Assembly (NCBI RefSeq): GCF_000482705.1
Contig: NZ_KI519475.1
Coordinates: 94,789-158,788 of the forward strand
Reading direction: 5' to 3'
Source: Glycomyces arizonensis DSM 44726
GTDB taxonomy: Bacteria; Actinomycetota; Actinomycetes; Mycobacteriales; Micromonosporaceae
Length of the DNA: 64,000 nt
Under the pieces are notes generated by a model. That model did not search any database. It was not told where the DNA came from and worked only from the letters and a program-made list of their open reading frames with translations. Below, piece after piece: positions 8,054-17,534 of the stretch. Every line of letters starts with the position of its first letter. The first letter of the stretch is position 1. Position numbers and translations under genes: made by a program.

Positions 8054-9664
8054 ATGAACACCTACTCGATCACCGTGAGCTACGGGCTCAACGGCTACAC
8101 GGGGAGCTTCGTGGCCGCCAACCACCTGGATGCGTGGCACCAGGCCTACGTGGCCTTCGCGGCCACCTTCCCGCACGGCACAGTGCCGCCGCCCGAGGGC
8201 CGTTGCCGCTACGTGACGAACAGCGTGACCGGCGGCCCCGCTGCCCCGGCCTTCCGCAGCGCCGTCGGCGGTGTCGCCGGCGCCACCGGCACCACCGACG
8301 CGCAGAAGGCCTTCTCGGACGAGCTCCAGAGCAAGGTCGGCGAGTTCGTCGGGACCAAGCTCGACGGCAAGTTCAGCGCCGTGGCCTGCCCGTCCGGCTT
8401 CAACTACGGGATCACCTACGGCCCGAACGCGTACTACAACGCGGCGACGCTGCAGGACCTCGACGCGCTGCTGCTGGCCGACAGCGCCGGCCAGCTCTCG
8501 ATCGGCACCGGGCGCTTCTCGACGCTCTACGGACGGATCCTGGGCTCGACCGTCTTCGGCTTCTCCAAGGCCGACCAGGAGACGATGAACAAGGAGGACA
8601 CGGCCGCGTCCGCCCAGATCGCCTCGGTCCTGACCGAGTTCACCAACGCCGGAGGCACCTTCTCCAACCCGCTGCCGTTCGGCGGAAAGATCCAGGACGT
8701 CTTCAACCAGCTGACGAAGCTGTACGGCTCCCTGGAGAACATGCCCGCCTCGCAGAGCGCGCTCTACAACGCCATCATGGGCTACCAGAGCATGGCGGCG
8801 ACGAGCATGCTGCTGCACAACAACTACGCGGCGGCGACCGCGAGGCTCAACGCGGCCAAGAACAGCATCCTGAAGCCGGACCAGTCCAACGGCGGCGAGG
8901 AGATCGGCGCCGGCCAGTTCTACGTCGGCTACACGCCCGACAGGCTGCCCAGCGCGAACCAGCTCATCGGGCAGCTCCAGGCCGACGGCAACGCCGTGTC
9001 GCTCCACATGGTTCTGTCGAACTTCTCCTCGAAGTCGACCGACCTCAGCGTGGGCGGCAAGGCCGGCTTCTCGATCCCGATCATGGACGCCCTGTCCTTC
9101 GACTTCGGCGCGTCGGCGTCCTACGACCTCTCGACCTACACGTCGAGCTCGTCCGAGGTCACGATCGACCTCGACTACAAGGGCGTCACCATCCTCGGAG
9201 CGACGCCGTCGGCGCTGTCGCCAGAAGGCGACACGGGCTGGTACGACGAGCAGATGCTCGGCGAGATCGCGTCGAAGACCGGCAAGGACGCCACCGGCTA
9301 CCAGCTCCACGGCAGCGAGTTCGATGTGGACGAACTGTTCGGGCAGGGCAAGCAGCTCTCGCGCCTGAAGACCTTCGTCATCTCCCGCCAGCCGGAGATG
9401 TCCATGACCTTCAAGGGCGGCAACGCCCACCAGGTCAAGAGCGACATGCAGGTCGGCGCGAAGGCGTCGGTCGACCTGTTCGGACTGTTCCCGATCGGCT
9501 CGGCCTCGGCGTCCTACGCGGTGAACAAGGTGGACACGAGCTCCAGCGACGGCTCGGTCACCGTCACCTTCGGCGCGCCCGAGCCCAGCGGCACGATCCC
9601 GCTCGAGCAGCAGGTGGCCTACGTGATGGGCGGCGTCGCCTCCTACCCGCCGAACGAGTCTTAA
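8054..9664 (+). CDS. Beta-rich protein of unknown family, next to CdtB-like gene
   Basis: 536 aa; I do not recognise the family. The start ATG 8054 is set by a clear ribosome binding site (AAAAGGAG, 4 bases upstream). There is no signal peptide or lipobox. Residues about 70-290 look mostly helical. The C-terminal half is dominated by Ser/Thr-rich alternating strands, and two stretches resemble each other: about 330-377 (LSVGGKAGFSIP then GASASYDL, SSSSEVTI) and about 463-508 (MQVGAKASVDLF then GSASASYAV, SSDGSVTV). Such amphipathic Ser/Thr hairpins are common in beta-pore-forming and carbohydrate-binding proteins, but that is inference only. It precedes the CdtB-like gene by 100 bases in the same direction, so it may be the delivery or binding partner. 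Confidence 0.75.
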   Translation: MNTYSITVSYGLNGYTGSFVAANHLDAWHQAYVAFAATFPHGTVPPPEGRCRYVTNSVTGGPAAPAFRSAVGGVAGATGTTDAQKAFSDELQSKVGEFVGTKLDGKFSAVACPSGFNYGITYGPNAYYNAATLQDLDALLLADSAGQLSIGTGRFSTLYGRILGSTVFGFSKADQETMNKEDTAASAQIASVLTEFTNAGGTFSNPLPFGGKIQDVFNQLTKLYGSLENMPASQSALYNAIMGYQSMAATSMLLHNNYAAATARLNAAKNSILKPDQSNGGEEIGAGQFYVGYTPDRLPSANQLIGQLQADGNAVSLHMVLSNFSSKSTDLSVGGKAGFSIPIMDALSFDFGASASYDLSTYTSSSSEVTIDLDYKGVTILGATPSALSPEGDTGWYDEQMLGEIASKTGKDATGYQLHGSEFDVDELFGQGKQLSRLKTFVISRQPEMSMTFKGGNAHQVKSDMQVGAKASVDLFGLFPIGSASASYAVNKVDTSSSDGSVTVTFGAPEPSGTIPLEQQVAYVMGGVASYPPNES

Positions 9665-9670
9665 CACCGG

Positions 9671-9734
9671 CGCGGGAGTTGCTGGCCGCACTCCCGCGAC
9701 GAGGGCGGGGCCGCCCGGCCCAAGGCGGCCCCGC
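9671..9734 (+). terminator. Two consecutive hairpins between the beta-rich gene and the CdtB-like gene
   Basis: Hairpin 1 has 9-base arms (CGCGGGAGT at 9671-9679 with its complement at 9690-9698). Hairpin 2 has 11-base arms (9705-9715 with 9724-9734) and an 8-base loop. Neither has a T run. They may partly terminate transcription or act as an RNA-stability spacer, setting different levels for the two genes. Confidence 0.5.
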
Positions 9735-9764
9735 TCGGACGAACCTCTCGAAAGGAGCCAATCG

Positions 9765-10430
9765 ATGGAAATCATCACATGGAACATGCAGGGAGCGAAG
9801 GCATCGACCGAGGCGGCGTGGAACACGGGAGTCGCCCCGCTCGTGCCGGAACGCTCGGAAGTCGTCTGCTGCCTGCAGGAATGCGGATCCGTCCCGGCGT
9901 CCGCGACCCTGGTCGACGCGAACGGCCAAGGCGTCAAGCGCTACCGCTGGGGCGGAACGACGAGGAAGCCGGGCCGCTGGATCGTCTGGTACGAGTCGGA
10001 CGAGGGAGGCGGGCGCTGCAATCTCGCCATCGTCTCCCCTCCGGACCTCGAACCGCGGACTCCCATGCTCGTGGAGGCGGCGGACGAGCCCCGGAAGCGG
10101 CCCGCGCTCGGCGCCCACTTCGATGGGACCGCGGTCTTCAGCATCCACGCCATCAGCCCCAACGGGCCCGATGCGCGCGGGCTGCTGGAGGCGGTGTCCA
10201 AGGCGGTGCCGAGCGGAACGCCATGGGTGGTGGCGGGCGACTTCAACCGCGAACCGGGCATCGACGGGTACCACTGCCACGGGCCCGCTGAGGCGACGTA
10301 CAACGCCAACACCAAGGCGACCAAGAAGCTCGACTGGTGCGTGACCTCCGCATCGCACCCGCATCTGCAAGGGACGGTGATGAAGGAGATCCAGCGATCC
10401 GACCACTACCCGGTCGCCTATGCCATGTAG
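9765..10430 (+). CDS. CdtB-like nuclease/phosphatase (cytolethal distending toxin active subunit homologue)
   Basis: 221 aa of the DNase-I-like endonuclease/exonuclease/phosphatase fold with features particular to CdtB rather than to general members: TWNMQGAKAST at the N-terminus, CLQECGSVP with catalytic Glu39, the RWGGTTR...GRCNLAIVS segment, FSIHAISP with His128, GDFNREP with Asp159/Asn161, LDW with Asp190, and RSDHYPV with Asp213/His214. All expected catalytic positions are present. In known toxins this subunit enters the host nucleus, cuts DNA and causes cell-cycle arrest. Here there is no signal peptide (the first strand starts at residue 2) and no CdtA/CdtC or pertussis-like gene in view. 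The start is fixed by AAAGGAG eight bases upstream. Export route and target are unknown. Confidence 0.82.
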   Translation: MEIITWNMQGAKASTEAAWNTGVAPLVPERSEVVCCLQECGSVPASATLVDANGQGVKRYRWGGTTRKPGRWIVWYESDEGGGRCNLAIVSPPDLEPRTPMLVEAADEPRKRPALGAHFDGTAVFSIHAISPNGPDARGLLEAVSKAVPSGTPWVVAGDFNREPGIDGYHCHGPAEATYNANTKATKKLDWCVTSASHPHLQGTVMKEIQRSDHYPVAYAM

Positions 10431-10448
10431 CGACAGGGACGGAAAGGA

Positions 10449-10478
10449 CGGGCCGGGGAGGGGCGCCTCCCCGGCCCG
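10449..10478 (+). terminator. Strong hairpin after the CdtB-like gene
   Basis: Perfect 13-base-pair stem (CGGGCCGGGGAGG at 10449-10461 pairing with 10466-10478) with a 4-base loop, 19 bases after the stop codon. There is no T tract, which is usual in actinobacteria. It closes the toxin-like cassette as a separate unit. Confidence 0.7.
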
Positions 10479-10497
10479 ATCCGTATACGCTCGGGCC

Positions 10498-10785
10498 ATG
10501 GAACTCGCGTTCAGCGGCGAGGTCTGGTTCTGGAGGGGCCCGGCGCCGTGGTACTTCGTCTCGGTGCCCGAGGCCGCCTGCCGCGAACTGGAGGCGGCCT
10601 CCGATGTCGTCAGCTACGGCTGGGGCATGGTCCCGGTGACGGCGCACCTCGGACCGACCTCCTGGAAGACCTCGCTGTGGCCCAAGGACGGCGGCTACAT
10701 CGTCCCGCTCAAGGCCGCCGTCCGCAAGGCCGAGGACGTCGAGGAGGGCGACACCGTCGAAGTCCGCCTGACCGTCGACCTGTAG
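10498..10785 (+). CDS. DUF1905 domain protein
   Basis: 95 aa, a complete DUF1905 domain: FSGEVWFWRGPAPWYFVSVP at the N-terminus, YGWGMVPVTAHLG in the middle, then TSLWPKDGGYIVPLKAAVRKA and a final GDTVEVRLTV. The family is a small beta-barrel-like domain of unknown biochemical function, often found alone or joined to a YdeI-like domain; here it is alone. The start ATG 10498 is chosen because conservation begins there; the open frame extends upstream through the preceding terminator, which cannot be coding. Convergent with leuA. Confidence 0.8.
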   Translation: MELAFSGEVWFWRGPAPWYFVSVPEAACRELEAASDVVSYGWGMVPVTAHLGPTSWKTSLWPKDGGYIVPLKAAVRKAEDVEEGDTVEVRLTVDL

Positions 10786-10794
10786 AGGCGCGAA

Positions 10795-10826
10795 GCGGGG
10801 CCGCGGGCGTCCGCCCGCGGCCCCGC
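10795..10826. terminator. Bidirectional terminator between DUF1905 gene and leuA
   Basis: 15-base perfect inverted repeat, arms 10795-10809 and 10812-10826 (GCGGGGCCGCGGGCG and complement), between the 3' ends of two convergent genes. It can fold equally on either strand. Confidence 0.75.
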
Positions 10827-10841
10827 CGCATGCCTTTCGCG

Positions 10842-12572
<1,731 letters not shown>

Positions 12573-12597
12573 TCATTGCCAGCCGGCATGCGAGAAC

Positions 12598-12635
12598 CCG
12601 CGGCGAGGGAGCCGACCTAGTTGGCCCCGCCGCGG
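12598..12635 (-). promoter_or_regulatory. Candidate leuA attenuator hairpin
   Basis: Inverted repeat CCGCGGCG at 12598-12605 with its complement at 12628-12635, extended by a partly paired GGGAGCC/GGCCC inner stem. The leader-peptide stop codon (12617-12619) lies in the loop, so a ribosome stalled upstream or finishing at the stop would change folding. It lies about 50 bases before leuA on the leuA strand. Confidence 0.45.
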
Positions 12636-12661
12636 CAGCTAAGGAGCATCGAATACCGCAT
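12617..12661 (-). CDS. Candidate leuA leader peptide, 14 aa
   Basis: Sequence MRYSMLLSCRGGAN on the leuA strand, stopping 68 bases before leuA. Two adjacent leucine codons are CTC and CTT; CTT is a rare codon in this G+C-rich genome, so translation would slow when charged tRNA-Leu is scarce. The stop lies within the loop of the adjacent hairpin. Leader-peptide attenuation of leuA is described in several actinobacteria; assignment here rests on position and codons. The ribosome binding site is weak, which lowers confidence. Confidence 0.4.
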   Translation of the reverse strand: MRYSMLLSCRGGAN

Positions 12662-12726
12662 GATTGCCGCCGAGCCTACACCCGGCGGGCACCGGCGTCG
12701 ATGCCGCGTCCGGCGATTGGGACGCT

Positions 12727-13305
12727 TCAGCCGCCGATGACCAGCTCGTCGATCGACAGCCGGGCGCGCGGCTTGCGGTCGGGGCCCGCGACGCTCTCGG
12801 CCAGCAGCGCCGGATCTCCGGCGACGCCGATGGCGGCCACCGAGGTCGGCTTGAGCTCCGAAGGAAGGTCGAACTCGCCGCTGATGGCGTCGGCGTCGAA
12901 GCCGCCCATCTGCCGGACCGTCAGGCCCTCGGCGGCGGCCTGGAACGTCAGGTGCGCCATGGACTGCCCCAGGTCGTAGGCGGCGTGGGACAGCGGCCCC
13001 TTCGCGTTGGCCTCCACGCGCACGGCGACCAGCAACGCCGCGGCGTGCTGCGCCCATTCGGCGTTGCCGGTGTCGAGGCAGTCGAGCACCCGCTTGAACT
13101 CGGGGGTGTCGCGCCTGGCGACGATGAACCGCCACGGCTGCGTGTTGCCCGCCGAGGGCGCCCAGCGGGCGGCCTCCAGGAGCGCGGCGATCTGCTCGTC
13201 GCTCAGCTCGAAGTCGGCCTCGAAGGCGCGGGTCGAGTGGCGGGACGCCAGCAGCGGGTGGATCGGCACGGAGGTCTCGGCGTGCCGGTCGATCGGTCCG
13301 TTCAT
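12727..13305 (-). CDS. Nitroreductase-family FMN oxidoreductase
   Basis: 192 aa, a full-length nitroreductase fold: RHSTRAFEADF (FMN phosphate contact) near residue 22, AARWAPSAGNTQPWRFIV near 45, and MAHLTFQAAAEGLTVRQMGGFD near 118. Members use NAD(P)H to reduce nitro compounds, quinones or flavins; the natural substrate here cannot be told. The start ATG 13305 is followed by a short tail before the domain. Its promoter lies in the 114 bases shared with the downstream end of the next leftward gene. It is upstream of, but not clearly joined to, leuA: the leuA leader and hairpin separate them. Confidence 0.85.
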   Translation of the reverse strand: MNGPIDRHAETSVPIHPLLASRHSTRAFEADFELSDEQIAALLEAARWAPSAGNTQPWRFIVARRDTPEFKRVLDCLDTGNAEWAQHAAALLVAVRVEANAKGPLSHAAYDLGQSMAHLTFQAAAEGLTVRQMGGFDADAISGEFDLPSELKPTSVAAIGVAGDPALLAESVAGPDRKPRARLSIDELVIGG

Positions 13306-13419
13306 GCGTTATCACCTGGATGGTGTGTACGGTGCCGCGCCGACGTGCGCGGCAGTGGCGGTTGGCCAGTCTTCATGGTGCCACGGCGGGCCCCCGATCC
13401 GGGGCGAGTGTCGTCTTCC

Positions 13420-14172
13420 TTACTCACCGTCGCTCGCCGCGGGCGAGGGCGACCCCGACGGCGATGCCGTCGCGGACGGCGTCTCCTCGGGCTGCTCGGG
13501 CGCCTCGTGGACCACCGGCTCGCCCTCCTCCACGATCACCCCGGGCAGCTCCACCGTCGCCGCGGCCGCCTGCGGCTCGCCTTCGAGCGTGAGCGTCCCG
13601 AAGCCGTCGGCCGACACCGACAGGACCGTCCCGGCCTCGTCCAGGCACCACTCGCCCGGCGGGAGCGGCGTGTCCACCACCACGGTGTTCGGCTCCAGCT
13701 CGAAGCAGTCGCCGTCCCGGCTCACCGCGAACGGCATGCGCCGGTCCAGCAGCAGCGGCAGCCACTCGACGAACGGCCGCTGCACCTGCGGGTCGTAGTC
13801 CTCGGGGATCTCGCCGGTGATCCCCGCCAGCTTCACGCACCGCTGGTCGGCGCACTGGAAGAACCCGCCGGTCGTCCACGCCACCGACACGTCGGCCGCC
13901 CCGCCGAGCCCCCATCCGGGGACGTCGACGCGCCACGTGCCGTCCTCGGCCGCCCACACCGTGACCGCCGATCCCTCAGACCACTCGTACTCGGCGGTGA
14001 ACGACGTGTCGAGCGCCTTGGACACCCGCCCGATCAGCGCCACCCGCGCGCCCGCGGCCCGCGGCTCCGGATCGGGCTCGTTCACCGCCGTCGCCGTCCC
14101 GCAGCCCGCCAGCAATGTGATTGCGGCCACTGCTGTGACCGTTCTGATTTTCAGGGAGTATCGCCATGCCAC
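13420..14172 (-). CDS. Secreted lipoprotein of unknown function
   Basis: 250 aa. N-terminus [17 protein letters not shown] is a lipoprotein signal with lipobox LAGC and modified Cys at residue 24. The mature part has a two-cysteine segment ([12 protein letters not shown]) and two further Cys ([15 protein letters not shown]) that could form disulphides. It ends in a Thr/Ser/Pro/Glu-rich tail (residues about 225-250), probably a wall-spanning stalk. The body resembles generic beta-rich LppX/LprG-like folds only loosely, so I make no functional call. The start is GTG 14172. It is divergent from ask and shares the promoter region with it. Confidence 0.75.
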   Translation of the reverse strand: MAWRYSLKIRTVTAVAAITLLAGCGTATAVNEPDPEPRAAGARVALIGRVSKALDTSFTAEYEWSEGSAVTVWAAEDGTWRVDVPGWGLGGAADVSVAWTTGGFFQCADQRCVKLAGITGEIPEDYDPQVQRPFVEWLPLLLDRRMPFAVSRDGDCFELEPNTVVVDTPLPPGEWCLDEAGTVLSVSADGFGTLTLEGEPQAAAATVELPGVIVEEGEPVVHEAPEQPEETPSATASPSGSPSPAASDGE

Positions 14173-14300
14173 AGCGCGATTGTGCGTCCCGAGACCCGGA
14201 ACGACCTGGCGCCACGCCGCAGGTCGCGGCTAAGGTGAGGTGGCTGCCTGCTCGCAGGCAGACGACAGCACCCGAGACAACAGGTATTGAGGTGAATCCC

Positions 14301-15566
14301 GTGGCGCTGGTCGTACAGAAATACGGCGGATCATCGGTGGAGAACCCGGAGCGCGTCAAGCGCGTGGCCGAGCGGATAGTCGACACGCGAAAGCGCGGGG
14401 ACGACGTCGTCGTCGTCGTGTCGGCGATGGGCGACACCACCGACGAGTTGCTCGAGATGGCCGCGCAGGTCTCGCCGGTGCCCGAGCCGCGCGAACTCGA
14501 CATGCTCGTGACCGCGGGCGAGCGGATCTCCATGGCCCTGCTCGCCATGGCCATCAACAACCTGGGCTTCCAGGCCCGATCGTTCACCGGCTCGCAGGCC
14601 GGGATGCTCACCACCGCCGCCCACGGCGAGGCGCGCATCATCGACGTCACGCCCGGCCGCATCCGCTCCTCGCTCGACGAGGGCTTCATCACGATCGTCG
14701 CCGGCTTCCAGGGCGTCAGCCAGGACACCAAGGACATCACCACGCTCGGCCGCGGCGGCTCGGACACGACCGCGGTCGCCCTCGCGGCGGCGCTCGGCGC
14801 CGACGTGTGCGAGATCTACTCCGACGTCGACGGCGTCTACTCCGCCGACCCGCGCATCGTGCCCAACGCCAAGCGCCTGGAGACGATCACCTTCGAGGAG
14901 ATGCTGGAGATGGCCGCCTCGGGCGCCAAGATCCTGCACCTGCGCAGCGTGGAGTACGCCCGCCGCTACGGCATCCCGCTGCACGTCCGCTCGTCGTACT
15001 CGACCAAGACCGGCACGATCGTGTCGGGTTACATGGAGGACCTGCCCGTGGAGCAAGCACTCATCAGCGGCGTCGCGCACGACGACTCCGAAGCGAAGAT
15101 CACCGTCACGCGCGTGCCCGACAAGCCCGGCGCGGCCGCCTCGATCTTCCACATCATCGCCGACGCCGAGATCGACATCGACATGATCGTGCAGAACGTG
15201 TCGACGACCGGCAACGGCCACACCGACATCTCGTTCACGCTCCCGAAGGACTCCGGGCGCAAGGCCACCGAGGCGCTCAAGAAGCACCAGGAGGCCGTCG
15301 GCTTCGAGAAGCTCATCTACGACGAGCACATCGGCAAGATCTCCCTGGTCGGCGCCGGAATGCGCTCGCACCCGGGCGTCACGGCGAACTTCTGCGAGGC
15401 CCTGGCCGACGCCGGGGTCAACATCGAGATCATCTCCACCTCCGAGATCCGCATCTCGGTGGTGTGCCGCGACACCGACCTGGCCGCCGCCGTGCGCGCC
15501 GTCCACGACAGGTTCGAGCTCGGCGGCTCCGAGACCGCCGTCGTCTACGCGGGAACGGGGCGATAG
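14301..15566 (+). CDS. ask: Aspartate kinase
   Basis: 421 aa. It phosphorylates aspartate, opening the pathway to lysine/diaminopimelate, threonine and methionine. The catalytic domain starts VQKYGGSSV, with [32 protein letters not shown] and [12 protein letters not shown]. Two ACT domains follow from about residue 265 ([15 protein letters not shown] and [15 protein letters not shown]) for lysine/threonine feedback. GTG 14301 is preferred because TGAGG lies about 8 bases upstream and the family begins [13 protein letters not shown] 14292 is the alternative. As in corynebacteria, an internal start (ATG near 15031, MEDLPVEQ) could give a separate regulatory subunit. It is separated from asd by 3 bases. 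Confidence 0.95.
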   Translation: MALVVQKYGGSSVENPERVKRVAERIVDTRKRGDDVVVVVSAMGDTTDELLEMAAQVSPVPEPRELDMLVTAGERISMALLAMAINNLGFQARSFTGSQAGMLTTAAHGEARIIDVTPGRIRSSLDEGFITIVAGFQGVSQDTKDITTLGRGGSDTTAVALAAALGADVCEIYSDVDGVYSADPRIVPNAKRLETITFEEMLEMAASGAKILHLRSVEYARRYGIPLHVRSSYSTKTGTIVSGYMEDLPVEQALISGVAHDDSEAKITVTRVPDKPGAAASIFHIIADAEIDIDMIVQNVSTTGNGHTDISFTLPKDSGRKATEALKKHQEAVGFEKLIYDEHIGKISLVGAGMRSHPGVTANFCEALADAGVNIEIISTSEIRISVVCRDTDLAAAVRAVHDRFELGGSETAVVYAGTGR

Positions 15567-15569
15567 CGC

Positions 15570-16634
15570 ATGGACCGCAAACTCAACGTGGCGATCGTGG
15601 GGGCCACCGGCGTCGTCGGCTCGATCATGCGGCGGCTCATCGCCGCCGAACGCGGCAACTGGGGCGAGATCCGCCTCATCGCCTCGGCGCGGTCGGCGGG
15701 GAAGCGCCTGCCGGTCGGCGACGAGACCCTCGAAGTCCAGGCCATCGGTGAAGACGCCTTCGACGGGATCGACATCGCCCACTTCGACCTGCCCGACGAG
15801 GTCAGCGCCGAATGGGTGCCCGTGGCCGCCGCCAAGGGCGTGGTCGTCATCGACAAGTCGGGGCACTTCCGCATGGACCCCGAGGTGCCGCTGGTGTGCC
15901 GCGAGGCCAACCCCGAGGCGGCGCGCGAGCGCCCCAAGGGCATCATCGCGAACGCGAACTGCACCACGCTCGCGCTCATCCCGACGCTCGCGGCGCTGAA
16001 CGAGGCGTTCGGCCTGGTGTCGATGTCCGTGGCGTCCTACCAGGCCGCCTCCGGCTCGGGCAAGGAGGGCCTGGAGGCCCTGTACGACCAGATTGCGAAG
16101 ATCGCGAGCGTCGATCGGATCGGCACCGAGACCGGCGACGTGCGCGCGGTCCTCGGCGAGGACTTCGACGCGCCGTTCGGCGCGCCGCTGGCGCTCAACG
16201 TCGTCCCGAAGGTCGGCGGCTGGAAGGACGGCGGCTGGACCTCCGAGGAGCTCAAGGTCCGAGGCGAGTCGCGCAAGATCCTCGGCCTGCCCGACCTCAA
16301 GGTCGCCTCGACGTGCGTGCGCGTGCCGGTGGCCGTGGGCCACTCGCAGGCCGTCCACGCCACCTTCGCGCGGGAGGTCACGGTCGAGGAGGCCCACCGC
16401 GTCCTCGCCGCCGCGCCCGGCGTCGACGTCGTCGACGACCCGGCGAACAGCGTCTACCCAATGCCGATCGACGGCGTCGGCAAGCCCGGCACCCAGGTCG
16501 GGCGCGTGCGCCAGTCGATCGACTTCCCGAACTCCCTGGAGTTCTTCGTCGTGGGCGACAACCTCATGAAGGGCGCGGCGCTCAACTCGATCGAGACGGC
16601 CGACCTCGTCCGCCGCGAACTCGAAGCCCAATAG
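15570..16634 (+). CDS. asd: Aspartate-semialdehyde dehydrogenase
   Basis: 354 aa. It reduces aspartyl phosphate to aspartate semialdehyde with NADPH, directly after Ask. The Rossmann motif VAIVGATGVVGSIM is at the N-terminus, catalytic Cys is in IANANCTTLAL (about residue 131), and the substrate/His segment is RVPVAVGHSQAVH (His about residue 258). Co-transcribed with ask (3-base gap), the classical actinobacterial arrangement. A terminator follows at 16695. Confidence 0.95.
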   Translation: MDRKLNVAIVGATGVVGSIMRRLIAAERGNWGEIRLIASARSAGKRLPVGDETLEVQAIGEDAFDGIDIAHFDLPDEVSAEWVPVAAAKGVVVIDKSGHFRMDPEVPLVCREANPEAARERPKGIIANANCTTLALIPTLAALNEAFGLVSMSVASYQAASGSGKEGLEALYDQIAKIASVDRIGTETGDVRAVLGEDFDAPFGAPLALNVVPKVGGWKDGGWTSEELKVRGESRKILGLPDLKVASTCVRVPVAVGHSQAVHATFAREVTVEEAHRVLAAAPGVDVVDDPANSVYPMPIDGVGKPGTQVGRVRQSIDFPNSLEFFVVGDNLMKGAALNSIETADLVRRELEAQ

Positions 16635-16690
16635 CCTATAAAATATAAGATATAAATTATATGTTATAACATATAGAGTATAGGATACAG
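16635..16690. repeat. AT-rich palindromic stretch after asd
   Basis: 56 bases of almost pure A+T in a 70% G+C region. It contains the perfect 16-base palindrome ATATGTTATAACATAT (about 16661-16676) and an outer inverted pair CCTATA/TATAGG (about 16637 and 16679). It sits between the asd stop and a G+C-rich terminator. Confidence 0.65.
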
Positions 16691-16694
16691 CATC

Positions 16695-16725
16695 ACGGCC
16701 CGGGGCGTGCGCCCCGGGCCGTTTC
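16695..16725. terminator. Terminator between asd and the convergent ABC-2 permease gene
   Basis: Perfect 12-base stem (ACGGCCCGGGGC at 16695-16706 with 16711-16722), 4-base loop GTGC, followed by TTT on the plus strand. It serves asd and, folded on the other strand, the convergent permease gene ending at 16740. Confidence 0.85.
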
Positions 16726-16739
16726 GCATTCGGCTTCGC

Positions 16740-17534
16740 TCAGGCGTCGCGCTTCTTGAACAGGTACCAGGCCACGCCGAGGATGATCGCGGCGAAGACC
16801 GCGAACACGCCGCCCGCCGCCCAGCGGCTGAACAGGTCGAAGTCCACCACCGGCTCACCCTCGAACGTCGAAGTGGACATCAGCTGCGCCCCGGCCGAGA
16901 ACGGCAGGAACTTCACCACCGGTACCAGCCAGTCCAGCGCCGGGACCATCGCCAGCCCCGAGATCAGGCCCTCCAGGATCAGCGGCACCAGGAAGATGAC
17001 CACCAGCGCCAAGGGAACACCGCGGAACAGCAGCCCCAATCCGAGTCCGACGAGCGTGTAGATCAGCGTGTACACCACGTAACCGGGCAGCGCCTGGTTG
17101 AGCGGGTCGTCGAGCAGCCCCGGGGCCTCGCCCCAGAACACGAAGACGATGCCGAGGTTGATCAGCAACGACACGACCGTCGCCACCACCGCCGTCGCCG
17201 AGACCACCAAGACCTTGGCGAGGATCAGCCGCGACCGCTGCGGCAGCGCCGTCAGCGTCGGCTGGATGGTGCCGTGCCGCCACTCGTGCCCAGTGGCGAA
17301 GATCCCGATAATGGCCATGCACACCGCCATGAAGGGGATCCCGAACGCCGCGCCGCCGTTGAGCGCGAAGGCCAGCATCTCGTCCATCGGGGCCTCTTCG
17401 CCGCCCACCACGTTGACCACCAGCGTGATGAGCACCGCGATCAGCGCCGAGGCCACCAGCCCCACCCCGAGCAGCCAGTAGGTGGACCGCAGCGTCCGCA
17501 GACGCATCCATTCGAACCGCAGAGCGTCACTCAT
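16740..17534 (-). CDS. ABC-2 type transporter permease
   Basis: 264 aa with six hydrophobic segments (first at about 21-42, last at about 240-258 just before the charged end KKRDA) and the GHEWRHGTIQPTLTALPQR cytoplasmic loop typical of ABC-2 permeases. It partners the ATPase gene immediately upstream, whose 3' end overlaps this start by 8 bases, so the two are translationally coupled. Such pairs export drugs or lipids or act in stress tolerance; the substrate is unknown. Confidence 0.85.
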   Translation of the reverse strand: MSDALRFEWMRLRTLRSTYWLLGVGLVASALIAVLITLVVNVVGGEEAPMDEMLAFALNGGAAFGIPFMAVCMAIIGIFATGHEWRHGTIQPTLTALPQRSRLILAKVLVVSATAVVATVVSLLINLGIVFVFWGEAPGLLDDPLNQALPGYVVYTLIYTLVGLGLGLLFRGVPLALVVIFLVPLILEGLISGLAMVPALDWLVPVVKFLPFSAGAQLMSTSTFEGEPVVDFDLFSRWAAGGVFAVFAAIILGVAWYLFKKRDA

